In this document: one piece after another, positions 34,333-47,013 of the stretch | How the letters are laid out: each line of letters begins with the position of its first letter | How positions within the stretch are numbered: the stretch's first letter is position 1 | Assembly: GCA_944548615.1 (NCBI GenBank) | Contig: OX155963.1 | Location: 17,078,075 to 17,142,074 of the forward strand | Origin: Micropterix aruncella | Taxonomy: Eukaryota; Arthropoda; Insecta; Lepidoptera; Micropterigidae | Length of the DNA: 64,000 nt | Reading direction: 5' to 3' | Notes under the pieces: model-generated | What the model was told of the DNA's origin: nothing | What the model saw: the letters and a program-made list of their open reading frames with translations, nothing else | Database searches by the model: none | Position numbers and translations under genes: made by a program

Positions 34333-36169
34333 TGTCCCGTCTAGATGCGCTGGTGACAGCTAGTTTAAAATCCTGGCTGTCCTTAGCCAAACCAGCTGAC
34401 CCCTCGACTCTCTTCAGGTCCAAACATAATTTTGGGCTAGCGCTTAAACTGCCCTCTCTGCTCTACGCCAACTCCAGAATAACCAAAAATTCGATTCTCT
34501 GCAATTCCAAAGATCCGGCAATATCGAAGCACGTAATAAGTGGCCGTAGTGATTCAAATGATCTACAAGCCCGCGTAGACTTCCACAAAAAGTTCCTTAC
34601 TGGAATCAGCCAGAATGGCACTGGTCTGGGGTATGGCAGTACAACCACGAGCGACGTGGACTTGAAGAAGTCTCTTTTGCGGGGAGATTACGACAGCAAG
34701 AGTATGGCTCATGCTATTGGCCTTCAATGCCAGAATGATTGGACAACAATTGGGGACTTTTGCATTCCGCCTCCAATGCACTGGAAGGTAATGCTCTATG
34801 ACTGGACGCCAGAGATGCTGAAATTTTATTTGAATGCCTTTCAGCATACACTTCCAGACCCCAGTAACCTCGCTCGTTGGAGCTTTGCCAAGGATAGTTC
34901 TTGTCCCCTTTGTAGCAATACCCCTTGCACAGCTACACATTCTAGCTGGCTGCAAGGTGGCCTTAGATCAAGGACGGTACACTTACCGCCATGACAAAGT
35001 TCTCGCTGTTATTCGCGAGGTAATTAGTCTCTCAGTGGCTCGTGCCAACAAGGGTTTGACAGTATCCTCCAAACCCCCAATACAGTTTGTGCGGGATGGC
35101 TCTAAAGGCAAAAAACATTTAACTACAAAACCTTTCTCAATAATCGAGAAAGCTACAGATTGGATTCTGGAGGTTGATTCGGTCTCTAAGCAGTATAAAT
35201 TCCCTGAAAGTCTCGGATGCACAGCCCTCCGTCCAGATATAACTCTTTACTCTCTATCTCGGAAGGTGGCTCTTATCGTAGAATTAACTGTTCCATGGGA
35301 ATCAAATATCCCAAAAGACCACGAGTACAAATTAAATAAATACCATGATCTTGCAAATGCCGTAACCCGGAACGGCTTCACTGTTCACCTTCACGCGGTG
35401 GAAGTTGGCGCTCGTGGCCTGCCAGCTAAATCTCTATTTCACCTCTTTAAAGATCTTGGCCTTTCCAGAAAAATAATCAACTCTTTCTTAGAAAAATTAT
35501 CTAAAACTGCGATTTGCGCATCTCAAATTCTATGGCTTCGAAGGGGGAGTGAATGGGTGGCAAGGTGAACGCTCACATGTGGCAAGACAGCTGTCCTAAA
35601 CCTACCACAGCCGGTTCGTAAGTCCGGAATCCACTGCTCACCCCCCAGAAGTGTAAAAAAATAGTATTATGATGGGCCCGACTCCGGTCGGTGTATTCCA
35701 TGGCAGCTCCGTTTGTATTTATTATACTTTATATTGAGTAGGTAGTACGCGGAGAAATATCGATAAAAACGAGAAAAAATGGTATTATGATTGTTAAAAT
35801 AATAGGTGTACCAAGTTAGTAAATTGATAAATTTATAGAGTTAAAAATCTTTCGTTTTCATTAGTTTTCAGTAAAAATTTGTGATTTTTTTGCAGAATTT
35901 TTATGAAAAATGTGTACATTCTGAAAGAGTTTAATCATTGAAGTTTAAGTCACTCTTTGACCTTTATCCTTGAGATTAAATAGGTTACGTTTGTTGTAAT
36001 TTTTTAAATCGGCGAGAATATGATCACAGCAAAAGCATTTTTGAACTTTTTAGGAGTTTAACAAAATGAGACTTTAGTTGATATACTTTACGACCTTTAT
36101 TTATATATCCATATATAATGGATAGTTAATAAGGGATAGGTAGTAAGGATAGGTAATAAGGATAGGTAA

Positions 36170-36460
36170 ATAAAATAATTCCTATGCCACTGGGCCACAC
36201 AGCCCAGTGGCACCTGATCTTACATTGTAACGTTCCGGGTTCGATTCCCGGCTGGGTGTCCAGTTTCCATTGGGATACAATTATCGGAATTGCATTTCAA
36301 ATTCTGTCGATCGAATGCAATATCAACACACATGTTACACCGCACACACACATATAAACCCTTCATAATAGGGTTGGTTGTAAGAAATTGTCTTATGAAG
36401 ATAAAACCTGCCCACTGTGAAATTTCACAATAAAGACTAGAAACAAACAAACAAATAACG
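36170..36460 (+). mobile_element. tRNA-derived SINE
   Basis: GTTCCGGGTTCGATTCCCGG (36231-36250) is a complete T-arm and RNA polymerase III B box, followed by CTGGGTG, which can pair with CCCAG upstream. The D-arm/anticodon part is too degenerate for a working tRNA. The body continues to TTCACAATAAAGACTAGAAA and an (AAAC)n-like end. A related 3' part lies at 31.2 kb. It sits in family X. I infer a SINE rather than a tRNA gene because of the long non-tRNA body and the poor acceptor stem. Confidence 0.75.
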
Positions 36461-36700
36461 TTAGGTTATATAATTCGTAATATTTCAGCAATTGTGACTA
36501 CGAAGTGATTGTTTCAGGTTTACATAGTGCCGACCCTTAACTTTCGTATATGTATACCCTGCAGTCTGCAAGCATAAAGTTTATAATGTTTTAGTCGTGC
36601 ATATAATTGTGACGCATCCAAGTGTAGAAATGCCTATCTACAGGAGTAGTTGATTGTATTGTATTGTATTACCGTTCCACATTTAGAAACAGTTCAATAG

Positions 36701-37077
36701 TAGATGACACATTGTAAAGTAGGACCCGGAAATACTACAGAAATCTGTTTTTCTGAATGTTCAAAAATATAACGCTGAAAAGCGTCCGCATCTGTTTCGT
36801 TTCAAGGTCAAAGATCGGCGTGACGTAATATTTATGCAGTTTTAACTTATTTACATAACCGAGCGTCGTAACATGCCAAAATCTCACTATTGCACGAATT
36901 CTACAAATGTCAGGAAAACCTTTTATATAAATATATCTACTAATCGTTAATGTGTACATCGGCCGAACCATCCGAATAGTCTTCGAAGAAGTCCGTGAAG
37001 ACACATAATTATTGTTATTAAAGTTGTGTACATTTGTTGCATTATTGCGAAATGAGTTTCGCTTAGTTTTGAGACCA
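36701..37077. other. unassigned spacer with an 89-codon minus-strand frame
   Basis: The frame at 36735-37004 (minus) is open but matches no family I know. It may be chance. Confidence 0.2.
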
Positions 37078-37080
37078 TAA

Positions 37081-37379
37081 AGGGCTCTCTAGACGATCAA
37101 GCATCGCGTCGCGGGCTGGGATGGGATCGTAAACAGCAGGAAATATGCATTTTTTTTATATTTACGAAAACTGCGTACTTTTGTAGTTTTATACCAGGGA
37201 GCACGTCATCCATCAATCAATTACGTCTAACCAACGTGACTCTCTGGTATAAACTACAAAATTAGGCATTTTTGGTAAATATTACAAAAAAAATATTTGT
37301 ATATTTTCTGCGGTTTACGATCTCCTCCCTGCCTGCGACGCGAACCTCGTCAAGCATGCTTGATAGTCTAGAGAGCCCC
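37081..37379. mobile_element. foldback MITE family F, copy 3
   Basis: It has the same arms as the copies at 18.6 and 28.8 kb. TAA lies directly outside both ends (37078-37080 and 37380-37382), supporting a 3-bp target duplication as in PIF/Harbinger elements. The left arm lacks about 10 bp (the GCATGCTTGACAA part) found in the others. Confidence 0.78.
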
Positions 37380-37382
37380 TAA

Positions 37383-39740
37383 GTGTAGTGATACCTAATA
37401 TGCACAGGAATGGGGTGTTTTCATCCCTTTTAATCATCAACAACATCGACAAGTTACGACAATTATAAAAACAATATCTACCATGTTTATTATATTCATA
37501 GATGTCTCAGGATTATAGAACTGCGATGCTGGCTGCAGGGAGCGTTTTTTTCGCCGGAAAGCTACAGTCTAAATACGGAAAACATCCTAACACAATTAAA
37601 ATAGTCGATTGGTCAATTATTAGAGAAAATGTTATTTTTATATGTTGCATAAGTATTATTGTTGTATAAGTATGATTTATATGTTTGCGGTTAACTCTAC
37701 AACTTTTGCGGTTATATGACATTTTTTTTTGGTTGGTGGGGACGAGTCCTTGCCGTTTGGACTTCGACGATGAGTTTTCCCGGCAAAGTTACATTGGCCG
37801 TCTACAAACGCGTCGGGAGAACTGTGGTCTGTTTTTGCGCGATATGGATCCATTTTCTCTCAACTAAGAAATATTTACGGATGTATTTTTTGTTTCATAA
37901 TTTAGTTTGTAAATATTTTTCAAATCATTTAGAACGGCGTAAGTTATAATCGGCATAAGGATATGTTTTTATAAGAATTATGTATCTAATTAAAAGTTCA
38001 GGCTGTTACTTACCTAAATAAATAAAATAAAAAAAATAAATATTTAAAAACCTACAAATTACAAAAGTAAAGACGACAAAATTATCTCTATATCTCGTAA
38101 AATTATTAACTTTTTAGTCGCAAAAATTGGCTCGCTCTCGGGAAGTAGCTGTGCGGAGGAATCATATTGGTTTTTTTTATAAAATTTACTGTTATTTTTT
38201 GTCGTTATGCACAAAACTATAAACTATATTTGTTGTTACTGATTTTCGTAAATCTCAATTTTGGGTTATTTTTTCATCATTAATTACGTTTTATAAACCC
38301 AATATTTTTTTATTATTTAACGCCCTAACCCCTTCTGACGACCCATATCATAACCCATATCTATGACCCGTATCATAAGCCATATCATTTAACGACATGA
38401 TTGTAGGATTTTGTTATTTTTTGTATTTCTTCTCCATATTGAAACTACTATGTCTATGGTATATTCTCTGCTATGTGTTCTGGAACATACGGGACTAAAT
38501 GTTGTGGGACATAAAATGACGTGACTTTAACGGCTCTGGCTTTTGGGGTACAGGTAAATTTACTGACTTTTATACTGATGTGGAAACAGTAGCCACCAGC
38601 ATCGATATATAAGGTCTTATATATCCTTACATATCGATGACTACAAGCAGTTTTACGTACTTACCTATGTATACTTAACGCCATATTTACTTCAGTAATA
38701 AGTTTAAAATTTAACATATAAAAAAGACTCAATGTGTTTATACTCATTTCATATTATAAAATAGTAAGTTTATCTTTCTTGAAATCATAATAATATAATT
38801 TAAAAGTTGGGCTTCACCTAAGTAGTGGATTAGTGAGCATCGACTTTCGATTCAATGGATCTCTCCTTCTTTATGCCCTTTTTCAGTATGAAGATACAGG
38901 CGATGATTGATTTCTTAATGGTAACAATTCGTATGGGATGTTCTGCACATACCTTGTATATCATGATCGAAGTCCCCAAATCAGCTCTTTTCTGGCATGG
39001 TTTAATTTGATATAATGGTTGTATGCAATTCACCGCTTCTTTTTGGCATCGTAGAACACGTTTCCCCATGGACCTGTCTATTCTGCCGATATTCCTGGAA
39101 CCTCTCAGCAGGTACCCGATTGGCGACATCAGGTGCAATTCAAAAGTCGCACAATTGATCCCTTTTGTAGGAATTCATGCCATTGTTCGGAGGAAGGGAG
39201 ACGTGCAAGAATGGTTATAAAAAAAGTTGCGTCCAACCATTACATCCATTGTTCGCAAATAACAAAAAATCAAAAGGCATCGCGGATAGGAACAGAAATA
39301 AAGTCAATTGTGAAGGGAGTTTAGATTGTAAACGTTTTCAGCTGTGAGCTAAATGGATATCTTGTGATAGAATGTGGATCCTACAGTCGATTTACATAAA
39401 TGTTGATGTCTCACGATCCAATATGGTTTTTAAACATACGTATACGTATCAGTCCGTCTGTTACCACAAGGCCTGGCATACGCTCTTCGTCCTACTATTG
39501 ACTCTCATTGTTTCTACTTTAGAGCCAAATCAAATTGAAACTGTCATAGGCTTTAAGAAAATGGATTTTCAGTCATGGTGTTTTTGATACCTATCTACAA
39601 AAACTAGGTATGTAATTACCTATCTACAAAACTTGTTGAAATGTTTTAGTAGGTGACCTATTATAACGATTTAATGAAGTATTAGCGCAATAAGACCCTG
39701 AAACATGCTCCGAACAACTGTTCGTTTACCCATATTATAT
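37383..39740. other. unassigned stretch
   Basis: No gene is established. The 102-codon minus-strand frame at 38830-39138 is the longest, but its product is not recognisable. GACCCATATCATAACCCATA near 38340-38400 is a short degenerate tandem repeat. The rest is AT-rich. Confidence 0.25.
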
Positions 39741-40150
39741 GTAGATCAACAAATAAATATTTTTAAAACAATAAATAACACGACTACCGTTACAGAAAGT
39801 GAACTATTGTATTTGTAATTATTTGTATTACGGTTTTTTTTATGAAATATTTGAAGTTATATTACCGGAATGTACTCATTCAGACCTTATATTTTTGATA
39901 CTAAACACGATATATTTATGTTATAAACACGATATATTTATGTTAATTAATTGACATTTGGACATTTAGACAACTACTTACTTGATATTTGGACAGTTAA
40001 GGTACCTATGACATAACGATTCTAACAATACCACACACTTCTAAATCGGTTCAAGCGCGTAGAAGTTAGAGGAATAAAGAAACGAAAAACATACATAGAT
40101 GAACCTTGAATACAATACACTCCTTTTTTGTTGGGCAGTCGTGTAAAAAC
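39741..40150 (+). repeat. dispersed repeat family X, end fragment
   Basis: It has AGAAAGTGAACTATTGTATT, then AACACGATATATTTATGTTA (doubled), then TTCTAAATCGGTTCAAGCGC, ending TTGTTGGGCAGTCGTGTAA. It matches the right end of the 48-50 kb copy. A 23-bp stretch around TATAAACACGATATATTTAT is tandemly doubled here. Confidence 0.65.
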
Positions 40151-40214
40151 GCCGAGACGCGCAAATTATTAGCTTGTCGCAGAAGTCTTGTCACTTACAT
40201 ATTGTCACTTATAT

Positions 40215-40790
40215 TTATTAAGCTATTGCATAGCTTTTATCGCGGGCCTGCCAGCGCGGCGACCGAATGAAGAAATTTCTTAACGAAATTTAATGATTTT
40301 AAACTGATAATTACGTCTAAACGAGTACTGCTTACGATTCGACAAAAAATATATGTTAAACAAGAACATTTTCTTAATATTCTTAGCTTTGAATATTTTA
40401 GATTTTGTTTATATTACATAGTGCAATTAATTTGTGAAATTAGGTCTAACCGAACACAAAAACGACTACTACGCAAATACTATCTGGCGTATTATTATGA
40501 AACCTGCACCATTTTAAAGATAATTAAATTATCAAATTTTTTATCTACGATTTTTTTCGAATAATCCGGTTTTTTTGCTTTATCGAATAAAAAATACGTC
40601 CGCGGCGCTCTATCGGAAGACGTTTAAATTATTCCGAATCATTTGCTACCGCAGCCGCAAATGATTCGGAATAATTTTAACGTTTTCCGATAGAGCGCAG
40701 TTATGTGATATCAGAAAAAATAAAATAAATAAATAATTATAATTGCATAAGTTGTTAAAAATTCTATGCAATAGCTTTACAGCGGCAGTC
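40215..40790. mobile_element. foldback element with a near-perfect 43-bp-arm hairpin
   Basis: At 40593-40699 the sequence GCGCTCTATCGGAAGACGTT ... GAATCATTTGC and its complement lie either side of a 10-bp centre (TACCGCAGCC), with only two or three mismatches. AAGCTATTGCATAG (40220) and CTATGCAATAGCTT (40763) extend the symmetry outward. Terminal duplication is not clear. It has no coding capacity. Confidence 0.65.
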
Positions 40791-41035
40791 CCCGAGTGCC
40801 ACACGTATTTTTTATTTATATGGTACCAGATCAGAATTTCCAGTATGCAAAAAGAAATTGATAAACAAAAAGATTGTTAATAATAATAAGCAAATTTTAT
40901 TGGTGTTGAGATAGGTTTTTAAACTTATACCAAGATCAAAAATAATAATTTGGCAATAAATACTTGCCGAATTTTCATTCGGCATTTTATAAAATACATA
41001 GGCAGCACATTAAACCAATAATATTGCAACGTATT

Positions 41036-41256
41036 TAACCTCTTCACTTAAAAGCCCGAGAATAGTCGGGATTCTTATAAACTTAAAAGCCCGAAATTCT
41101 CGTCTACTCCTGTCTTGACAATATTCTGTTTCGAGATTTTAACCACGGAGAAATTTGTTGCATCTAGTTAGTTACAAATGTGACCACAAGAGAACACAAT
41201 AATGCTACTTTGTTCGGTTTCACCACACATTTTACAAAATAATTGTTAAGTTAAGA
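41036..41256. mobile_element. TTAA-flanked MITE
   Basis: The ends are TTAACCTCTTCACTTA and, inverted, TTAACCTCTTAACTTA, with TTAA as the shared target site. ACTTAAAAGCCCGA occurs twice near the left end. It fits a piggyBac-like non-autonomous element. The interior is unrelated to the other TTAA elements here. Confidence 0.6.
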
Positions 41257-41780
41257 GGTTAACAATTTATCTAGATGGCGTTCAGCTATAAATAGAATTC
41301 CTAGGTATTTTAAACAATACAAAAAAAACTTGTTCATACAATGCCTATAAGACGCAGTAATTGTATAAAGTTCCTACTGAACCCTAGGTTATACACAATG
41401 CCTGTAACATATATTACACATTGTGTATCTGGTAGACGAGCTATAAGAACATGTAAACTATATTGTAACTTTTTTTCTTGAAATAAACACCGTATAAGCG
41501 GCACTGCCTTGAACGTAGTCATTAAAAATGTGTAGAAATTATTATTTTTTGATTCTGTTTGAAGATGGTGACCGTTTTAAAGCGGGTAGAATAAAAAATA
41601 TTTTCCAATATAATCATGTGACATACCAAAAAGAAGAGTAATTCGAGTAGACAAATAATTTATTTTTAATAAAAATATATTCGCAATTTGGAAGGCGTGA
41701 TCTTTTCGCCGATCTTTCGAGGTTCAAATATTTTGGATTTTATTAGTATCGATGGATATTTATTTTTGGATATATTTCGA
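41257..41780. other. unassigned AT-rich spacer
   Basis: A 62-codon minus-strand frame at 41334-41522 is open but has no known similarity. Nothing else is seen. Confidence 0.2.
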
Positions 41781-41781
41781 G

Positions 41782-42107
41782 CATAGACATATTAGAGAAC
41801 TGGCCGCGGGAACGAAGATGGACTGTGAGTGAATGCGATAGCGGAATAGAAAGAGATAGCCGCATATGGGCTTCATCTATCCTTGTCTATTCGCGCATGC
41901 GCTTTTATCCATAGCATAGCAGACATATTATGGTATGGCGCCGAAGCTTTGCCATAGTGATATATAAGCGTTGCCATAGCGATATATTTATGAGTGTCCC
42001 GCGGATGCGGGACTAAACAAGTATAGAGGGAGCCATATGCAGCTCTCTCTTTCTATTTCTCTATAGATTTCTCAGGCTGGTCGCGTGGTTTATTCTAATG
42101 TCTGTGG
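41782..42107. mobile_element. MITE family G, copy 2
   Basis: It starts CATAGACATATTAGAGAACT and ends TTTATTCTAATGTCTGTGG. It shares the interior with copy 1 at 18.0 kb (GGACTGTGAGTGAATGCGAT, CGCGCATGCGC, AACAAGTATAGAGGGAGCCA). It carries an extra partly palindromic stretch (TTGCCATAGTGATATATAAG doubled) near 41950-41990. Confidence 0.65.
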
Positions 42108-43955
42108 TTTCGATATGGTGGCCATTTTAACGGTTCTAATACAGAGGTCTCTCTTCACAGAATTAGTAGTATATTTCATTGTTAATCTTTCTAATTTAAT
42201 AAGAATCCAACATAATACTACAATAGAATATTAGCAAAAATCGATTATGTCGGGTTTTTAGTTCTCATTTCATGTTAATGGACCATGCCTTGCTATTTTC
42301 AAGAATTCTCACGCACTGAATCTATTAGTTATAAAATTGTCCAGTTATGCAAACACATGTGAAGTTTTTATGACCGTTTTGCAGAAATCTGGCCGAGCAC
42401 GGCTACTCATGCGAGTAAAGTTAATATTAATATGCTACCAGGCGGCTTATTTACCCATTCATCTAGTGCGGCCGTTATGCACAAGCAGCCACAGTAGAGT
42501 TAAGTAGCCCCCGAGACCGTCTGTCTCTGGATGCCCTTTTCAACTGAGCCAAGGTGTATTGCATTGGCAGCGGCTGCGAGCGCGTGGGTGAGGTCTTTTT
42601 GATAAATATTAATGCGTTCACTTGACCGGACCCCGGCGCACGTCCGACCGCTTCGCTTCAATTAATTATGTCTGACTCACCGTAGTACAAAAAAATATAT
42701 TATACTCCGCACATAAGTTATGTTTACTTCTCCTGTCACTTAAAATTAATCGGTGTAAAACGAATTGTTACGAGTATAATTTTGTAGCATTATTATTTAT
42801 AAGGAATAAAAGAATGTTGCGAAAAATTACGCTTTTTTCCCTTCGCAATATCTTCAGAGATATCGTTCAATAGTTCCCCAAAAAATCGTTCCTGTCTCAA
42901 ACGTTACTGAAATATTGTTACTGCATAATGCTCTAAAAGTGCAACTATCAACAAAAATATGTTTTTTTTGGTCAAAAACATTCTTATTTCAATGAGCGTT
43001 ATCTTTAAAAGCTTTCAATGGAAATTATTTAATGCATTCTTAAAAATAAGCCCAGAACTTACAAATTAACTTAAAATAAACGCCGGGAAATACTCGGAGT
43101 ACAAGTAATTATTTAAAATCTAGATTTATTTAAACTAAAAATGACTGAACTTCCACATGTTCTTTTTCTGTCAATACGATACCCATTGTAGCAAAAATAT
43201 TTGGACGAAGACACACCTACCTGATTCATCAAAATCCATGGTTCGCACTTGTACATTGAGAAAAATATAACGATGTAATACACGGAAATACGCACGTTTC
43301 AACAAGGATCACGCATATAACTCGGACTGTGGTCCATGAATTAACATGACGCGTAACGGTGTTGGCGTGATGGTAGTTACCGTGCCGTAATATTAAAACA
43401 TAATGCTATTTCATTACGTCGGAACCTTGGGATTGCGCTTCTATCATGACAGTGTGTAGTAGTTAAACGAGGGAATGAGAAAAGCGTCTAATGTTTATCG
43501 TGGAACGCTTGGATGAATCTAAGAAACAACCTCTTATCGTACATCGGCGTAAGTTTTTGTAATTGACTTATGGTATGGTGTCCCAGAACGGCCAAGCACC
43601 CCTAAGTGCGCCAGAAGTAGCGAAAAACTACATTAAATGCTAGCAGTCAAGAAAAACGAGATAAATTGAAAACGATCTCGTCATGTCACCACGCTGATAT
43701 CTTTGGCCGGAGAGGTCAAAAACAAAGACGCTCTTTATTTATTTGGTAGATTTGTCCTTAATTTAACATTAAATTGTAACTGGTGAATTGCTATGATACT
43801 GATAACAAATTCCGGGAACTTCGGAATTTGTTTTTTTAAACACATTAACCAGACAATGATGATATTTACCTATGACTGTATAATATATACCTGTTGTCTA
43901 TATAATACGTATAGTCTAGTCAGTAAGGACGATTAAAGATATTTGCTTTACAAAG
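42108..43955. other. unassigned stretch
   Basis: It is mostly AT-rich. A GC-richer block at 42460-42660 (GTCTGTCTCTGGATGCCCTT, TGACCGGACCCCGGCGCACG) could be host sequence. No exon can be defended. Confidence 0.2.
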
Positions 43956-43959
43956 CAAG

Positions 43960-44330
43960 CGGGGTGGACAGCTTTTGAGATAGATATTTTATCATTAAGA
44001 AAAAATAAAATTTTGCCGGTTTTTAATGCAAAATTTATATACTCTGAAAGAGGCTCAATACATTTAAAACGCTCTTTGACTTATTTATTGTCTTTGTGGT
44101 TCGTGAGATACTGATTTAAAAAAATACGAGTACAAAAAAAACAGAAAGGATAGTGTTTGAAATCAGTACAATGAACTACTTTAGATTAAATCTCTCTCGC
44201 TCGGGTGCAAATTTTTTACGACTACCTTTAGTTCACCTTAGATTTTATTTCTCATTTTTAACTTTTGGACCAGGTGAGGGTAGCAGGTTGTGACTAGCAG
44301 AGATAAACGTGGGTGAAATATATTCAGACA
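43960..44330 (+). repeat. dispersed repeat family X, internal fragment
   Basis: AATTTATATACTCTGAAAGA and CGCTCTTTGACTTATTTATT correspond to TGTGTACATTCTGAAAGAGT and CACTCTTTGACCTTTATCC of the 35.9-kb copy. Only the middle of the family is present. Confidence 0.5.
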
Positions 44331-44815
44331 TATACAAGGCGTATTCGGAAAGTAAGTACCGTTTCATTCTAGCCACCGCGCAGCGCTGCGGTCGGGGTTT
44401 CGCGCACGTGCGTTAGTCTTCCATATCAACTGACGCTATTTTGGTTGTCTACGTTTTGTTTTCAGTTTTCTGTGCACATTTAAAATGTTTAAGACTATTA
44501 GTGATCCCGCCGACTGACATTCGTGCTGTAGTTAGATTTTTGAACGTCAAGTTAAAGATGTCTATGGTGAAGACGCGTTGAGTGATGAAATGGTGAGAAA
44601 GAGGGTTAAAATGTTTAATGAAGTTCGAACAAAAATATCCACGATGAGGCTCGGAGTGGTCGGCCTTTTTTTTTCAACAATTATTTGGTATGGAAAATTG
44701 ACGAAAAAATTTACGAGAACAGACGGTTTCACAATGACAAGGCTTACTACAAATGAACTGCCGCAAATTTCACGAACTGTTTTTTACAAGATTGTTAGTG
44801 ACCGCTTAGGTTACC

Positions 44816-46285
<1,470 letters not shown>

Positions 46286-46479
46286 CATTTTGTTTAAATA
46301 CAGCTTTGTATAAAATCCAGCCAAGCCTAAGGCTTACCTGCTGGAGATTATGATAAGGTGACTTTCAGTGCAACTTTAGTGGCCATTTTGACCATATTAT
46401 AATGTATCTGCTGCATTATCTGCTACATTAGTAAGTATTAGTCGGCACAGAAAGCCACCCCCTTGATAATATTTACATA

Positions 46480-46810
46480 AAAAGATGAACGTACTTAATG
46501 CTAATAAAATAAAATACGAATCTTATTCGTATCATTTACACGTGTGTTTCCATTTCACTTATTTTAAAGCTAACTATTTTTAATTCTTTTTTTTTGTTTT
46601 TTGTACATTTTTTTATAAGTTTTTAAATTTAGAGGAATTTTGTTGAATATATGAGGGATTAGCCAATTCAATCTTCTTTTGCCATAAAGGTTGCGAAAAG
46701 GAGGGACGAGTAAGCCGTTCATTTTGTATCTGTCTAGTGCTGTGTTTATGTTGGACATAAATTCGGAACTCGTCAGTCTCGAAATATTGAACTGTCAATC
46801 TATAAATAAA
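46480..46810 (-). pseudogene. LINE ORF2 C-terminal fragment nested in the mariner
   Basis: On the minus strand it reads SNINTALDRYKMNGLLVPPF then RNLYGKRRLNWLIPHIFNKI and PLNLKTYKKMYKK before a stop. This follows the pattern of LINE C-termini (xYGKRxLxxxxPxIFNxLP). It sits between the mariner's microsatellite and its C-terminal codons, so it inserted into the mariner or came with a rearrangement. It is truncated at both ends of the domain. Confidence 0.6.
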
Positions 46811-47013
46811 TAATATGACGGCGGAAAGTGTCTATGACGAAGGTATAGGAAAGCTAGCCACTCGCTGCGACAACTGTTTGAACGTTGGCGGAAACTATGT
46901 AGAAAAATAGTATAAGGTATGCTCTTTTATGTAAAAATAAAATTGGTTTTAAAAAAAAAATTTAAAAGGTTTTTTTTTTCAAAACGGTACTTACTTTCCG
47001 AATACGCCTCGTA

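Larger units (their letters stand above)
32786..35568 (+). pseudogene. RLE retrotransposon ORF: RT tail, zinc knuckle, restriction-like endonuclease
   Basis: The first part reads SGPRKAWIYDNYLTSHLSWP then FLIYDFTKTQLSRLDA, the region behind the reverse-transcriptase thumb. After the nested insertions it continues LVTASLKSWLSLAKP. Near 34905-34960 is a cysteine/histidine knuckle, CPLCSNTPCTA then H and C (HILAGC), followed by QGRYTYRHDKVL. A single-base shift near 34940 separates these two frames. The endonuclease follows: RPDITLYSLSRKVALIVELT with PD and E of the PD-(D/E)xK-like site, then YKLNKYHDL. This enzyme would nick the target to prime reverse transcription. The order (RT, knuckle, RLE) is that of the R2/R4/NeSL-type clades; I cannot choose among them. 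It is dead by truncation, frameshift and insertion. Confidence 0.82.
32780..35735 (+). mobile_element. RLE-type non-LTR retrotransposon, 3' part, split by two family T copies
   Basis: Coding sequence before the insertions (about 32780-32904) and after them (34333-35568) joins in one frame across the 13-bp site TGTCCCGTCTAGA, which is present three times. The element is cut at its 5' end, so the reverse-transcriptase core is gone. After the stop comes a 3' UTR (GCTCACATGTGGCAAGACAG ... GGGCCCGACTCCGGTCGGTG) and then family X sequence. The element itself is inserted in family X. Confidence 0.8.
32490..36700 (+). repeat. dispersed repeat family X, copy carrying nested insertions
   Basis: The left part (32490-32700) shares AAATGTTATACGAATAAAGACA with the 48.4-kb copy. 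The right part (35735-36700) shares ACGCGGAGAAATATCGATAAA, TTTTCATTAGTTTTCAGTAA and AACAAAATGAGACTT with the 48-50 kb copy. Between them lies an RLE retrotransposon fragment, and within the right part a SINE. No coding frame of its own is seen. Confidence 0.6.

Noticed and set aside
34332..34334. Start codon of the RLE protein at 34332
   Set aside because: This ATG is made by the junction of the family T 3' end with the target duplication. The real reading frame enters from 32.8 kb.
36181..36262. Functional tRNA gene
   Set aside because: The T-arm is perfect but the acceptor and D/anticodon arms do not fold properly, and a long non-tRNA body follows. A SINE is the better explanation.
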